Assembly (NCBI GenBank): GCA_050257855.1 | Contig: JBLMXQ010000008.1 | Coordinates: 12,789-76,788 of the forward strand | DNA: 64,000 nucleotides | Direction: 5' to 3' | From: JBLMXQ01 sp050257855 | Lineage (GTDB): Bacteria; Acidobacteriota; Vicinamibacteria; Vicinamibacterales; CAVVIG01 | Part shown: positions 35,836-44,679 of the stretch, in pieces | Layout: every line of letters starts with the position of its first letter | Position numbering within the stretch: the first letter of the stretch is position 1 | Translations under genes and position numbers: made by a program | Notes under the pieces: model-generated | Told to the model about the DNA's origin: nothing | The model's database searches: none | Seen by the model: only the letters and a program-made list of their open reading frames with translations

Positions 35836-37404
35836 GTGCCCGCCGCAACCGGACGCCCGCCGGTCAATCGCTGGATTCCTGCCATCGCCGTCATGCTGAG
35901 CGCGGTGATGGAGGTCCTCGACACTTCCGTCGTCAATGTCAGCCTGCCGCACATCGCCGGCAGCCTGTCGGCGACCGTCGACGAAGCGACCTGGGTCCTG
36001 ACGTCGTACATCGTCGCCAACGCGATCATCCTGCCGATCAGCGGCTGGCTGGCGAACTACTTCGGCCGGAAGCGCCTGCTGATGACCGTGGTCACGGGCT
36101 TCACGGTCTCGAGCCTGATGTGCGGCGTCGCGCCGAACCTGCCGGCGCTGATCTTCTTCCGCGTCATGCAGGGGACGACCGGCGGCGGGCTGCAGCCGCT
36201 GTCGCAGGCGGTGCTGCTCGAAGGCTTCCCGCTCGAGGAACGCGGCACGGCGATGGCGTTCTGGGGGCTCGGCATCGTCGCGGCGCCGATCCTCGGGCCC
36301 ACGCTCGGCGGGTGGCTCACCGAGAACTACTCATGGCGGTGGGTGTTCTACATCAACCTGCCGGTCGGGATCCTCAGCCTCGTCATGATCTACCTGTACG
36401 TCGTCGATCCGCCGTACCTGAAGCGCACGTCGAACCGCGTCGACGTGTGGGGGCTCGGCCTGATGGCGCTCGGGATCGCGTCCTTCCAGGTGATGCTCGA
36501 CAAGGGGCAGGAGGACGACTGGTTCGCGTCGCACTTCATCGTCACGCTGGCGGTCGTGGCGCTCGTCACGCTCGCGATCTTCGTCGTCCGCGAACTGCGG
36601 ACGTCCGAGCCGCTGGTCGATTTCCGGCTGCTGCGCTTCCGCACGTACGCCGCCGGCGTCGGCGTCGCGACGGTGCTCGGGTTCGTGCTGTACGGCAGCC
36701 TCGTGCTGCTCCCGCTGTTCATGCAGGAACTGCTCGGGTTCTCGGCCGTGGAGGCCGGCTTCTGGATGTCGCCGCGCGGCATCGCCACCGGGATCATGAT
36801 GCCGATCACGGGATATCTGCTCGGACGGCGGATGGATCCCCGCTGGATGCTCGCGGTCGGGATGATCGTCGCAAGCCTCGCGTTCTTCGGCTATTCGGGA
36901 CTGGACCTGCAGGCGGGCCCGACCGACTTCCTCGTGCCGCAGTTCGTGCAGGGAATCGGGATGGCGCTCGTCTTCGTCCCGTTGACGACGATTACGATGG
37001 ATCCGATCCCGCTCGCCTCGACCGGCTACGCGACGAGCATCTACAGCCTGATGAGGAACATGGGGGCGAGCATGGGGGTGTCGTTCGTGACGACGATGGT
37101 CGCGCGGCGCTCGCAGTTCCATCAGGCGCGGCTCGCCGACGCGGTGTCGGTGTACAGCCCCGGCGTGCAGCGGAGGCTCGAGCAGTATGGCGGCGCGATG
37201 GCCGGCCGCGGCGCACCGCCGGGGGTCGCCTCGCATCAGGCGCTCGGCGTGATGTACCGTCAGATGCTGCAGCAGGCGATGCTGATGTCCTTCGTCGACA
37301 TGTTCTACGTGCTCGGGATAATGTTCCTTGTCGTGACCCCGATCGTGTGGCTCATGCGGCGTCCGACGCAGCGGGCGCATGGTGCCGCGGCCGCGGCGCA
37401 TTAG
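35836..37404 (+). CDS. DHA2-family MFS drug/proton antiporter (EmrB-like)
   Basis: About 522 residues with 14 predicted membrane helices. The opening MEVLDTSVVNVSLPHIAGSL and the motif WLANYFGRKRLL (loop 2-3) are those of EmrB/QacA-type exporters, which expel hydrophobic toxic compounds using the proton gradient. The start is uncertain: GTG 35836 best fits the family; GTG 35746 and ATG 35767 are in frame upstream. No membrane-fusion partner is adjacent. Confidence 0.87.
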   Translation: MPAATGRPPVNRWIPAIAVMLSAVMEVLDTSVVNVSLPHIAGSLSATVDEATWVLTSYIVANAIILPISGWLANYFGRKRLLMTVVTGFTVSSLMCGVAPNLPALIFFRVMQGTTGGGLQPLSQAVLLEGFPLEERGTAMAFWGLGIVAAPILGPTLGGWLTENYSWRWVFYINLPVGILSLVMIYLYVVDPPYLKRTSNRVDVWGLGLMALGIASFQVMLDKGQEDDWFASHFIVTLAVVALVTLAIFVVRELRTSEPLVDFRLLRFRTYAAGVGVATVLGFVLYGSLVLLPLFMQELLGFSAVEAGFWMSPRGIATGIMMPITGYLLGRRMDPRWMLAVGMIVASLAFFGYSGLDLQAGPTDFLVPQFVQGIGMALVFVPLTTITMDPIPLASTGYATSIYSLMRNMGASMGVSFVTTMVARRSQFHQARLADAVSVYSPGVQRRLEQYGGAMAGRGAPPGVASHQALGVMYRQMLQQAMLMSFVDMFYVLGIMFLVVTPIVWLMRRPTQRAHGAAAAAH

Positions 37405-37432
37405 TGCCATGGCCCGGGCCCCTCATCGGTAG

Positions 37433-37454
37433 GGGCGGACCTTCAGGTCCGCCC
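37433..37454. repeat. REP-like GGGGCGG hairpin, copy 2
   Basis: GGGCGGACCTTCAGGTCCGCCC, a perfect 10-bp stem with a 2-nt loop. It is preceded by GTA, as in other copies, and followed by a half-copy at 37464-37480. Confidence 0.75.
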
Positions 37455-37463
37455 GGCGGTGGA

Positions 37464-37480
37464 GTAGGGGCGGACCTTCA
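37464..37480. repeat. REP-like half copy
   Basis: GTAGGGGCGGACCTTCA, the left arm and loop only; the right arm is replaced by ACTTGATCA. Confidence 0.65.
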
Positions 37481-37492
37481 ACTTGATCATCG

Positions 37493-37518
37493 GTAGGGGC
37501 GGACCTTCAGGTCCGCCC
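37493..37518. repeat. REP-like GGGGCGG hairpin, copy 3
   Basis: A second complete copy, 60 bp after copy 2, with the flanking CATCGGTA also repeated. This makes a short tandem cluster between the MFS and cupin genes. Confidence 0.75.
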
Positions 37519-37562
37519 TGCGGCGGAACGGGCCCTCGGGGCCGACCGCGAAGGAGGGCGCG

Positions 37563-38228
37563 ATGTGCGATCTCGGCCATGCCCATTCCCATGACGCATT
37601 CGGGTTCCTCGTCGATCGTCCGGAAATTCGCGCGCTCATCGAGCGCGCGCGGCAGGTGACGGCCGACGTCCCAGACGCCGCGGGCCGGGTCCGGGCGCTC
37701 GAGCCGGCGTTCGCGACACTGCTCGCCGCTGAAGGCTGGCTCCCCGAGGAATGTGCGCGTCCCGACGAGGCGAGCGGGATGGGCGGCGGCATCGGCCAGT
37801 ATGCGCTCTATCGCGCCGCGGACGGATCGCTCTGTCTCTTCTCGCTCGTCGTTCCGGCCGGCGCCGCCACCCCGGTGCACGATCATCTGGCGTGGGGCCT
37901 CGTCGGCATCTATCGCGGCAGGCAGGACGAGACCGTGTACCGCCGCCTCGACGACGAGAGCGACCCCGGACGGGCGCGCCTGGAGGTCGCGAAGCGGCAG
38001 ACGCTCGCGCGCGGCGAATGCTACGCGCTGCTCCCGCCCGCCGACGACATCCACTACGTCCGGACGGTGTCCGACACGCCGTCGGTGTCGATTCACCTGC
38101 TCGCCAACGACACGGCGTGCGTCTGGCGCCACAGGTTCGATCCCGAATCGGGCGAAGTGACGCCGTTCCGGTCCGGCTACACGAACGCCCCGTGCCCGCC
38201 GGAGGAGGCGGCCGGGTCCGCCTCGTGA
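37563..38228 (+). CDS. Cupin-fold metalloenzyme (cysteine dioxygenase-like)
   Basis: A 221-residue double-stranded beta-helix protein. VHDHLAWGLVGIYRG supplies the HXH metal ligands and DIHYVRTVSDTPSVSIHLLAND supplies the later histidine. The pattern fits predicted metal-dependent enzymes related to cysteine dioxygenase; the substrate is unknown. The ATG follows a good AAGGAGG site. Its stop overlaps the GTG of the HAD gene by 4 nt. Confidence 0.78.
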   Translation: MCDLGHAHSHDAFGFLVDRPEIRALIERARQVTADVPDAAGRVRALEPAFATLLAAEGWLPEECARPDEASGMGGGIGQYALYRAADGSLCLFSLVVPAGAATPVHDHLAWGLVGIYRGRQDETVYRRLDDESDPGRARLEVAKRQTLARGECYALLPPADDIHYVRTVSDTPSVSIHLLANDTACVWRHRFDPESGEVTPFRSGYTNAPCPPEEAAGSAS

Positions 38229-38875
38229 CGGAGCGCGTCGACCACGTCGTCCTGCTCGACGTGGACAACACGCTGCTCGACAACGACGCCGTCGAGCGCG
38301 ACCTGCGCCGGCACATGACCGACGCGTTCGGCGAGGACTGCCAGCAGCGCTACTGGGACATCTTCGAGGAGCGGCGGGCCGAGGTGGGCTACGCGGACTA
38401 CCTGGGCGCCCTGCAGCGCTTCCGGGTCGAGCATCCCCGCGCCCCGCACGTCCTGAGCATCTCGCTCTACCTGCTGCACTATCCGTTCGCCGATCGCCTG
38501 TACGCCGATGCCCTCGAAGTCGTCGGTCGGCTGCGCCGGCAGGCGCTGGTCGTCATCCTGAGCGACGGCGACGTCGTCTTCCAGCCGCGGAAGGTGGAGC
38601 GGTCAGGACTCTGGGCAGCCGTCGCCGGCGAGGTCCTCATCTACGTCCACAAGGAGCAGATGCTGGACGACGTCGAGCGGCGGTACCCGGCGGAGCGCTA
38701 CACGATGGTGGACGACAAGGTGCGGATCCTGACGGCGATGAAGGATCAGTGGCAGGATCGCCTGACCACCGTGTTCGTGCGGCAGGGGCACTACGCGCTC
38801 AACGAGCGGCTGGTCTCGCAGTACCCGCCGGCCGACGTGACCATCCAGCGGATCGGCGATTTGGCTGTCTGGTAG
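38225..38875 (+). CDS. HAD-superfamily hydrolase
   Basis: 216 residues with the HAD motif I LLDVDNTLLDND near the N-terminus, motif II ILSDGD, the lysine region and a final MVDDK with paired acidic residues. Small haloacid-dehalogenase-type phosphatases have this layout; the substrate cannot be assigned. The GTG start sits in a GTGA overlap with the cupin gene, so the two are coupled. Confidence 0.82.
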   Translation: MTERVDHVVLLDVDNTLLDNDAVERDLRRHMTDAFGEDCQQRYWDIFEERRAEVGYADYLGALQRFRVEHPRAPHVLSISLYLLHYPFADRLYADALEVVGRLRRQALVVILSDGDVVFQPRKVERSGLWAAVAGEVLIYVHKEQMLDDVERRYPAERYTMVDDKVRILTAMKDQWQDRLTTVFVRQGHYALNERLVSQYPPADVTIQRIGDLAVW

Positions 38876-38876
38876 G

Positions 38877-38896
38877 GGCCGGTCTTCAGACCGGCC
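38877..38896. repeat. REP-like hairpin, copy 4
   Basis: GGCCGGTCTTCAGACCGGCC, preceded by GTAGG. Same layout as copies 2 and 3, but both arms changed together (GGACC to GGTCT and its complement), so the structure is preserved. Confidence 0.7.
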
Positions 38897-38902
38897 GACG
38901 CA

Positions 38903-41359
38903 TCATTCCGCCCTCAGCGCCTCGACGGGATTGACCCTCGTCGCGCGAAGCGCCGGCAGGTAGCTCGCGAGGATGGCGGCGGCGGCCAGTCCGAGCGATA
39001 CGCCGGCGTAGGTCAACGGATCGAGCGGACGGATCTCGAACAGCAGCGCGGTCATCGCGCGCGCCAGCCCGGCCGCGGCGACCAGGCCGCAGGCGATGCC
39101 GATGACGGCGAGGCGCGCGCCGTGACGGACGAACATGCCGGTGACCTGTTCGTTCTGCGCGCCGAGGGCGCGGCGGATCCCGATCTCGCGCGTCCGCTGC
39201 GACACGGAGTACGAAATCACGCCGTAGATGCCGGTGACGCCGAGCAGCAGCGCCATGACGGCGGCGATGGCAAGCATCACGAGCGCGAACGACGTCCGCG
39301 CCAGCGAGCGCTCGTACACCTCCTGCATCGTCCGCGGGCTGGCGAGCGGCAGGTTGGCGTTGACCGACCAGACCGCGTTCTGGAGATCGCTGCGCAGCGA
39401 CGCCGAGCCGGCGCGATTCGTGCGCACCGCGAACGCCAGGTAGCGCCGAATGAAGACCTCGCCGCCTTCGAAGTCGCGCATCAGGATCGGCCAGTAGGCG
39501 ATCGTCGGAGCTTTCTCGCTGACGCCGCTGTCGTGCTCGTCGGCCACCACGCCGACGATTTCGCGGTACGCCGCTTGGGACGACGGCCGGATCCGCTTGC
39601 CGATCGCCGCGGCCGGCGAGCTCCACAGCTCGCGCGCCAGATTCTCCGACACCATCGCGACCGGACGCGCCTCGTATGTCTCGGCCCACGTGAAGTCGCG
39701 CCCGGCGACGAGCCGGTTGCCCATCGTGGCGAGCAGGCCGGGCGACACCACCTTGAACAGCCGCAGGGGCGGGAGCTGCCCCTCGGCATAGGCGTGGTCC
39801 TCGGCGAAGATCGGATCGTGCCAGCCGCCGCCGGTGTCCATCGGGACGATGCTCGTGAGTCCGACCGACGAGACGCCGGGCACGGCGGCGACCTTGTCGG
39901 TCAACGCCTGCCACAGCCGCACGACCGCCGTGGGATCCTTTACCGCGCCTTCGGGGATGGAGATGCGGAAGGTCTGCAGCGACTCGGGGTGCGTAAAGCC
40001 CGGATCGACGCGGCGCAGCGCCTGGAACGTCCGGATCATCAGCCCGGCGCTGACGAGCAGCACCAGCGCCAGCGCCACCTGCACGACGACGAGCGTGTTC
40101 CGCGCGCGGTGGCGCTCGCGGCTGAGCGTCAGGCTGCGACCTTCGGACCGCAGCGTGCGGCCGACCCGCGGCCCCGCGTACTTGAGCGCCGGAATGAGGC
40201 CGAAGAGGACGCCGGCCGCCAGCGCGATGACGAACGTAAACGCGAGCGCCTGCGGATCGAGCGCGATCTGCTCGGCGCGCGGGAGGTTCGCCGGCGCGAG
40301 CGCCGTCAGGATGCGCAGACCGCCGTACGCGAGGACCAGGCCTGCGGCGCCGCCGAGCAGGCCGAGCACCGTGCTCTCGACGAGGAGCTCGCGGACCAGA
40401 TCGCGCCAGCTCGCGCCGAGCGCCGCGCGGACCGACAACTCGTGCTGCCGCCCTTCCGCGCGGACCAGCAGCAGGTTCGCGACGTTCGCGCACGCGATGA
40501 GCAGCACGAGGCCGACCGTGCCCATCAGGATCCACAGCATCGCCCCGACGTCGCCGACCATGCTCGCCTTGAGCGGCCGGAGCGCGGGCGCGAGGCGCGC
40601 CTGGTCGAACATCTTGCGCGGGAAGCCGGGTGCCGCCGGAAACCGGTCGAGCGACATCGGAATCATCCGCGCGACGTCGGCGTCGGCCTGCGCCATCGTG
40701 ACGCCGGGCTTCAGCCGCGCCATGGCGTCGTAGCTGAAGTTGCCGAGGAAGGTCTTCGCCGGATCCAGCTGAAGCGGCACGATGCCGGACGGCTTCAGGT
40801 CGAGGAAGCGGAACGTCGCCGGCATCACGGCCACGACTTCGCGCGGCCGGCCGTCGAGGACGAGGCGGCGGCCGATCACCGCGCGATCGCCGCCGAACTT
40901 CGACTGCCAGTAACCGTACGTCAGGACGATCGTCGCCGGCGCGCCGGGCCTGTCGTCCGCCGCCGTGAGCGGCCTGCCGAGCACCGGCTGGATGCCGAGC
41001 GCCTCCATCACGCCGTCGGTGACGTCCAGGATCGGAATCTCCTCCGGGACGTCGACGCCGGTCAGCGTCATCGTCTCGTTCGTCCAGAGGCCGACGTGCT
41101 GGAACGTGCGCGACGAGTCGCGGTAGGTGAAGTACAGGAACGGCGCGCCGCCGGTCCGTTCCATGCCGACTCCCGGCGCCGTCTGGTTGACGTCCACCAG
41201 CTGCTCCGGCTGGGGATAGGGCAGCGGCTTCAGCAGCACGCCATCGACGACGGCGAAGATTGCGCTGTTGGCGCCGATGCCGATGGCAAGCGTCAGGACG
41301 GCGATCGCCGTGAAGGTGGGCTGCTGCGCGAGCCGACGGAGGACGTGCTCGAGGCGCAT
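38903..41359 (-). CDS. ADOP-type ABC permease (acidobacterial duplicated orphan permease)
   Basis: 818 residues. One helix near the N-terminus (LAIGIGANSAIFAVVDGVLL) is followed by a large periplasmic MacB-like domain and three helices of an FtsX domain (about 265-400). A second periplasmic domain and a second FtsX domain (about 690-810) complete it. This duplicated form without its own ATPase is characteristic of ADOP permeases, which are numerous in Acidobacteriota. No ATP-binding subunit is encoded nearby. The ATG at 41359 lies 4 bp after the PPTase stop. Confidence 0.9.
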   Translation of the reverse strand: MRLEHVLRRLAQQPTFTAIAVLTLAIGIGANSAIFAVVDGVLLKPLPYPQPEQLVDVNQTAPGVGMERTGGAPFLYFTYRDSSRTFQHVGLWTNETMTLTGVDVPEEIPILDVTDGVMEALGIQPVLGRPLTAADDRPGAPATIVLTYGYWQSKFGGDRAVIGRRLVLDGRPREVVAVMPATFRFLDLKPSGIVPLQLDPAKTFLGNFSYDAMARLKPGVTMAQADADVARMIPMSLDRFPAAPGFPRKMFDQARLAPALRPLKASMVGDVGAMLWILMGTVGLVLLIACANVANLLLVRAEGRQHELSVRAALGASWRDLVRELLVESTVLGLLGGAAGLVLAYGGLRILTALAPANLPRAEQIALDPQALAFTFVIALAAGVLFGLIPALKYAGPRVGRTLRSEGRSLTLSRERHRARNTLVVVQVALALVLLVSAGLMIRTFQALRRVDPGFTHPESLQTFRISIPEGAVKDPTAVVRLWQALTDKVAAVPGVSSVGLTSIVPMDTGGGWHDPIFAEDHAYAEGQLPPLRLFKVVSPGLLATMGNRLVAGRDFTWAETYEARPVAMVSENLARELWSSPAAAIGKRIRPSSQAAYREIVGVVADEHDSGVSEKAPTIAYWPILMRDFEGGEVFIRRYLAFAVRTNRAGSASLRSDLQNAVWSVNANLPLASPRTMQEVYERSLARTSFALVMLAIAAVMALLLGVTGIYGVISYSVSQRTREIGIRRALGAQNEQVTGMFVRHGARLAVIGIACGLVAAAGLARAMTALLFEIRPLDPLTYAGVSLGLAAAAILASYLPALRATRVNPVEALRAE

Positions 41360-41363
41360 GCGA

Positions 41364-42071
41364 TCACATACGCGAGATGACAAGGCGAAGTTCGGATATT
41401 CCTTCGACGGCCACCGACAGCAGGTACCCGGGCGCGGCGTGCTCGGTCGCGAACGTCCATCGCGAGGCGTCCATTCCCGGAGGGGCGTGAAAACTGGCGA
41501 CGGATCCGTCGGGTGCGACGTCGAACCCGATTGCGTGGAGCGATTTTGCGATCCCCTCTCCGGTCGCCTTGAGGTATGCCTCCTTCAGCGTCCACAAGCG
41601 GAAGAAGCGCTCCTTCCGCCCGCGACCGTCCGCCCGCCGCAGCCACGCGACCTCGTCCGGGCCGAAGAAGCGGTCGGCGACCCCGTCGACGTCCGGCTCG
41701 CGGTCGAGCGCCTCCACGTCGATGCCGACGGGAGCGCCGGCCGTCACGGCCACGGCGACGCACCCGCGCGTGTGCGACAGGTTGAAGGCAAGAGGCGCCG
41801 GAGTTTCGGGGGCGAGGACCGGCTTGCCGCCGGCGATGGTGTCGAAGCGCCAGTCGGCCGGCGCGCTCGCCGCCGGCCGCTTCGCGTATTCCGACAGGGC
41901 CGTGCGAAGCAGCGCGTGGGCGGCGGCGTAGTCGCGCCGGTCGCGCGCGAAGTGGAATCGTTCGTACCGCGCCCGCTCATCGGCCGAGAGGAGGCCGACC
42001 ACCTCCTGGACGGCCCGCTCGTCCATGCCGGCGGTCCGCCGGATCCACACGTGCACGTCGCCGATCGACAT
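41364..42071 (-). CDS. 4'-phosphopantetheinyl transferase (Sfp-type)
   Basis: 235 residues with the Sfp-superfamily motifs: FNLSHTRGCVAVAV, the magnesium-binding VGIDVEALD, and FFRLWTLKEAYLKATGEG. The enzyme moves phosphopantetheine from CoA to a carrier protein. No polyketide or peptide synthetase is encoded here. ATG 42071 is preferred because GGAG lies 5 nt upstream; an in-frame ATG at 42104 would overlap the octamer repeat. Confidence 0.87.
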   Translation of the reverse strand: MSIGDVHVWIRRTAGMDERAVQEVVGLLSADERARYERFHFARDRRDYAAAHALLRTALSEYAKRPAASAPADWRFDTIAGGKPVLAPETPAPLAFNLSHTRGCVAVAVTAGAPVGIDVEALDREPDVDGVADRFFGPDEVAWLRRADGRGRKERFFRLWTLKEAYLKATGEGIAKSLHAIGFDVAPDGSVASFHAPPGMDASRWTFATEHAAPGYLLSVAVEGISELRLVISRM

Positions 42072-42102
42072 CACGTCTCCATCGGCCGACTGCCACGCCA
42101 CC

Positions 42103-42134
42103 ATCACCACATCACCACATCACCACATTACCAA
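42103..42134. repeat. octanucleotide tandem repeat (ATCACCAC), second locus
   Basis: Three perfect ATCACCAC units and one decayed ATTACCAA unit in the gap between the divergent PPTase and aldehyde dehydrogenase genes; same unit as at 9455-9502. Confidence 0.75.
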
Positions 42135-42141
42135 ATTCCGC

Positions 42142-42147
42142 TATCCT
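42142..42147 (+). promoter_or_regulatory. -10-like element for a leaderless aldehyde dehydrogenase mRNA
   Basis: TATCCT ends 6 nt before the ATG at 42154, which has no ribosome site. Transcription would begin at the start codon. Confidence 0.4.
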
Positions 42148-42153
42148 GTCTCG

Positions 42154-43611
42154 ATGCAGTACACGCATTTCGTCGATGGCCAGTTCGTCGATTCGTCCTC
42201 GAGCGCGCGGATCGACGTCGTCAATCCCGCGACCGAGGATGTGATCGCGCGGGTGCCCGACGCCGATGCCTCCGATGTCGACGCGGCGGTCGGCGCGGCG
42301 CGCCGGGCGTTCGACGAGGGGCCGTGGAAGGAGAGCACCGCCCAGGAGCGCGGGCGCATCCTCCTGCGGCTGGCGGACATCGTGCGCCGCCGGGCGCCGG
42401 CGCTTGCCGAGCTGGAGACGGTGAACAGCGGGAAGCCGATCTCCGAGGCCGAAGGCGACATCGAGGACGTGGCGACCTGCTTCGAGTACTACGGCGGGCT
42501 CGCGACGAAAATACAGGGGGACGTGCTGCCGGTGCCGGATCGAGCGATCAGCCTCGCGCTCCGCGAGCCGATCGGCGTCGCCGCGCAGATCATCCCGTGG
42601 AACTACCCGCTGCTGATGGCGGCGTGGAAGCTGGCGCCGGCGGTCTGCGCCGGGTGCACCACGGTCCTCAAGCCGGCGGAGCAGACGCCGCTCACGGTTC
42701 TCGAGCTGGCGCGACACTTCGAGGAGGCCGGTCTGCCGCCCGGCGTCGTGAACATCGTGACCGGCTCGGGGCAGGCGGGCGCCGCGCTCGTGGCGCACCG
42801 CGGCGTGGACAAGATCGCGTTTACCGGGAGCGTCGAAGTCGGCAAGACGATCATGCGGTCGGCGGCCGACACGCTGAAGAAGATCTCGCTCGAGCTCGGC
42901 GGGAAGTCGCCGAACATCATCTTCGCCGACGCCGACTTCGAGGCCAGCGTGGACGGTGCGCTGTTCGGGCTCTTCATCAATCAGGGCGAGGTCTGCTCGG
43001 CGGGCAGCCGCATCCTGGTGCAGCGATCCGTGTACAGGCGCGTGCTCGACGCGATGGTCGAGAAGACGAGGCGCATCAGGATCGGCCCGCCGCTCGATCC
43101 CGGCACGAAGATGGGACCGCTCGTCAGCCGCGAGCAGTTCGATCGCGTGCGCGGGTACCAGGAGCTCGGCCGGCGCGAGGCAAAGCTGGCCGCCGGAGGA
43201 GGCGACGCGAAGGCGGCGGGCCAGGGGCGCGGCTACTTCGTGGAGCCGACGATCTTCTACGACGTCGACAACCGCGCGCGCATCGCGCAGGAGGAGATCT
43301 TCGGCCCGGTCGCGTCGGTCATCCCGTTCGACACCGACGCCGACGCGATCCGGATCGCGAACGACACCTACTTCGGCCTCGCCGCCGCCGTGTGGACGCG
43401 AGACATCTTCCGGGCGCTCAACACGGTCAAGGCGCTGCGCGCCGGCATCGTGTGGGTCAATCACATGCAGCCGACCTACGTCGAAGCGCCGTGGGGCGGC
43501 TACAAGCAGAGCGGCTTCGGCCGCGAGCTCGGACGGTGGGGCGTCGAGGAGTACCTGCAGGTCAAGCAGGTGCACATCAATCTCGACGAGACGCCGATTG
43601 GATATTACTAG
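42154..43611 (+). CDS. Aldehyde dehydrogenase (betaine-aldehyde-dehydrogenase-like)
   Basis: 485 residues. PWNYPLLMAAWKLAPAV, the catalytic glutamate region LELGGKSPNI and the nucleophile segment NQGEVCSAGSR define an NAD(P)-dependent aldehyde dehydrogenase of the ALDH8/9-like group. GYKQSGFGRELG near the end is also typical. The exact aldehyde cannot be told from the sequence. The ATG at 42154 has a -10-like box right before it and no ribosome site. An NmrA-like gene follows after 35 bp. Confidence 0.93.
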   Translation: MQYTHFVDGQFVDSSSSARIDVVNPATEDVIARVPDADASDVDAAVGAARRAFDEGPWKESTAQERGRILLRLADIVRRRAPALAELETVNSGKPISEAEGDIEDVATCFEYYGGLATKIQGDVLPVPDRAISLALREPIGVAAQIIPWNYPLLMAAWKLAPAVCAGCTTVLKPAEQTPLTVLELARHFEEAGLPPGVVNIVTGSGQAGAALVAHRGVDKIAFTGSVEVGKTIMRSAADTLKKISLELGGKSPNIIFADADFEASVDGALFGLFINQGEVCSAGSRILVQRSVYRRVLDAMVEKTRRIRIGPPLDPGTKMGPLVSREQFDRVRGYQELGRREAKLAAGGGDAKAAGQGRGYFVEPTIFYDVDNRARIAQEEIFGPVASVIPFDTDADAIRIANDTYFGLAAAVWTRDIFRALNTVKALRAGIVWVNHMQPTYVEAPWGGYKQSGFGRELGRWGVEEYLQVKQVHINLDETPIGYY

Positions 43612-43646
43612 GGGCGGGGGCTCGAGCGCTGAACAGGAGTCGCACG

Positions 43647-44516
43647 ATGGTACTCGTGGCTGGCGCGACCGGCTCGCTGGGTCGCAAGGTCGTGAACGGG
43701 CTGCTCGAACGCGGCAAGGTCGTCCGCGCGCTCGCGCGGCCCCGGTCGCAGTACGGGCCGCTCGAACGGGCCGGCGCGAACGTCGTACCCGGAGACCTGA
43801 AGGACCGGGCGAGCCTCGACCGCGCGTGCCAGGGCGTCGCCGCCGTCATCACGACCGCGAGCGTCTCGAAGACCGGCGACGACTCGGTCGAAAACGTCGA
43901 CCTGCACGGCAATCAGAACCTGATCGCCGCGGCGGACGCCGCCGGCGTCCGGCACTTCGTCTTCGTCTCGACGCTGCGCGCCTCCGTGGACAGTCCGGTT
44001 CCGTTGTTCCACGCGAAAGGCATGGCCGAGACGGCGCTGCGTGAGAGCCGGATGGCCTGGACCATCCTCCAGGCGAACGCCTTCATGGACGTCTGGTTTC
44101 CGATGCTGATCGAGGCGCCGATGCTCGCGGGCCGCGACGTGACGCTCGTGGGCGAATCGCGAGGCCGCCACTCGTTCGTGGCGGAACAGGACGTCGCGGC
44201 GTTCGCGATCGCGGCGCTGCAGACTCCGGCCGCGCGCAGGGCGACGGTTGCCATCGGAGGGCCGGAGGTGCTCACGTTCACCGACGTCGTGCGTGCATAC
44301 GAGGAGGCTGCAGGGCGGCATATTCCCGTGCGCCGCGTGGCGCCCGGCGAGCCGATTCCCGGCGTGCCGGAGCCGATCTGGGGAATTGCCGCCGCGCTCG
44401 AGGCGTATGACTCGCCGGTTCCGATGGAGGAAACGAGCCGGCGATACGGCGTCTCGCCGACCAGCGTGCGCGACTTCGCCCGGTCCAGGCTCGCCGCCTC
44501 GCCCCGGTCTGGCTAG
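43647..44516 (+). CDS. NmrA-like NAD(P)-binding protein
   Basis: 289 residues of atypical short-chain dehydrogenase type: GATGSLGRKVV binds the dinucleotide, FVSTLRASVDS and HAKGMAETAL resemble NmrA/quinone-oxidoreductase-2 relatives that sense or use NAD(P)H. The usual catalytic YXXXK is missing. A ribosome site AGGAG lies at 43635-43639. The substrate is unknown. Confidence 0.85.
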   Translation: MVLVAGATGSLGRKVVNGLLERGKVVRALARPRSQYGPLERAGANVVPGDLKDRASLDRACQGVAAVITTASVSKTGDDSVENVDLHGNQNLIAAADAAGVRHFVFVSTLRASVDSPVPLFHAKGMAETALRESRMAWTILQANAFMDVWFPMLIEAPMLAGRDVTLVGESRGRHSFVAEQDVAAFAIAALQTPAARRATVAIGGPEVLTFTDVVRAYEEAAGRHIPVRRVAPGEPIPGVPEPIWGIAAALEAYDSPVPMEETSRRYGVSPTSVRDFARSRLAASPRSG

Positions 44517-44653
44517 GCGTTTCGTATGCGGCAGGCGTCACCGCGCGAGGATCGACGTCGGCCTTACAGTTCTGTCCATCTCCACGTGAAATTGACGGGC
44601 GCGCCGGATCGATAGCGCGCGGCCGCGGCGGGCAAATCTGGAAGGGCACGTCC

Positions 44654-44667
44654 GGTACACATCTTGC
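44654..44667 (+). promoter_or_regulatory. sigma-54-like promoter of the M48 peptidase gene
   Basis: GGTACACATCTTGC: GG-N10-GC with a TTGC -12 element, very like the TPR-gene promoter. The predicted transcription start (44679) is one base before the ATG. No clear copy of the 14-bp palindrome lies upstream. The gap 44517-44650 holds nothing else I can name. Confidence 0.5.
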
Positions 44668-44679
44668 CGCGGGCCGCGC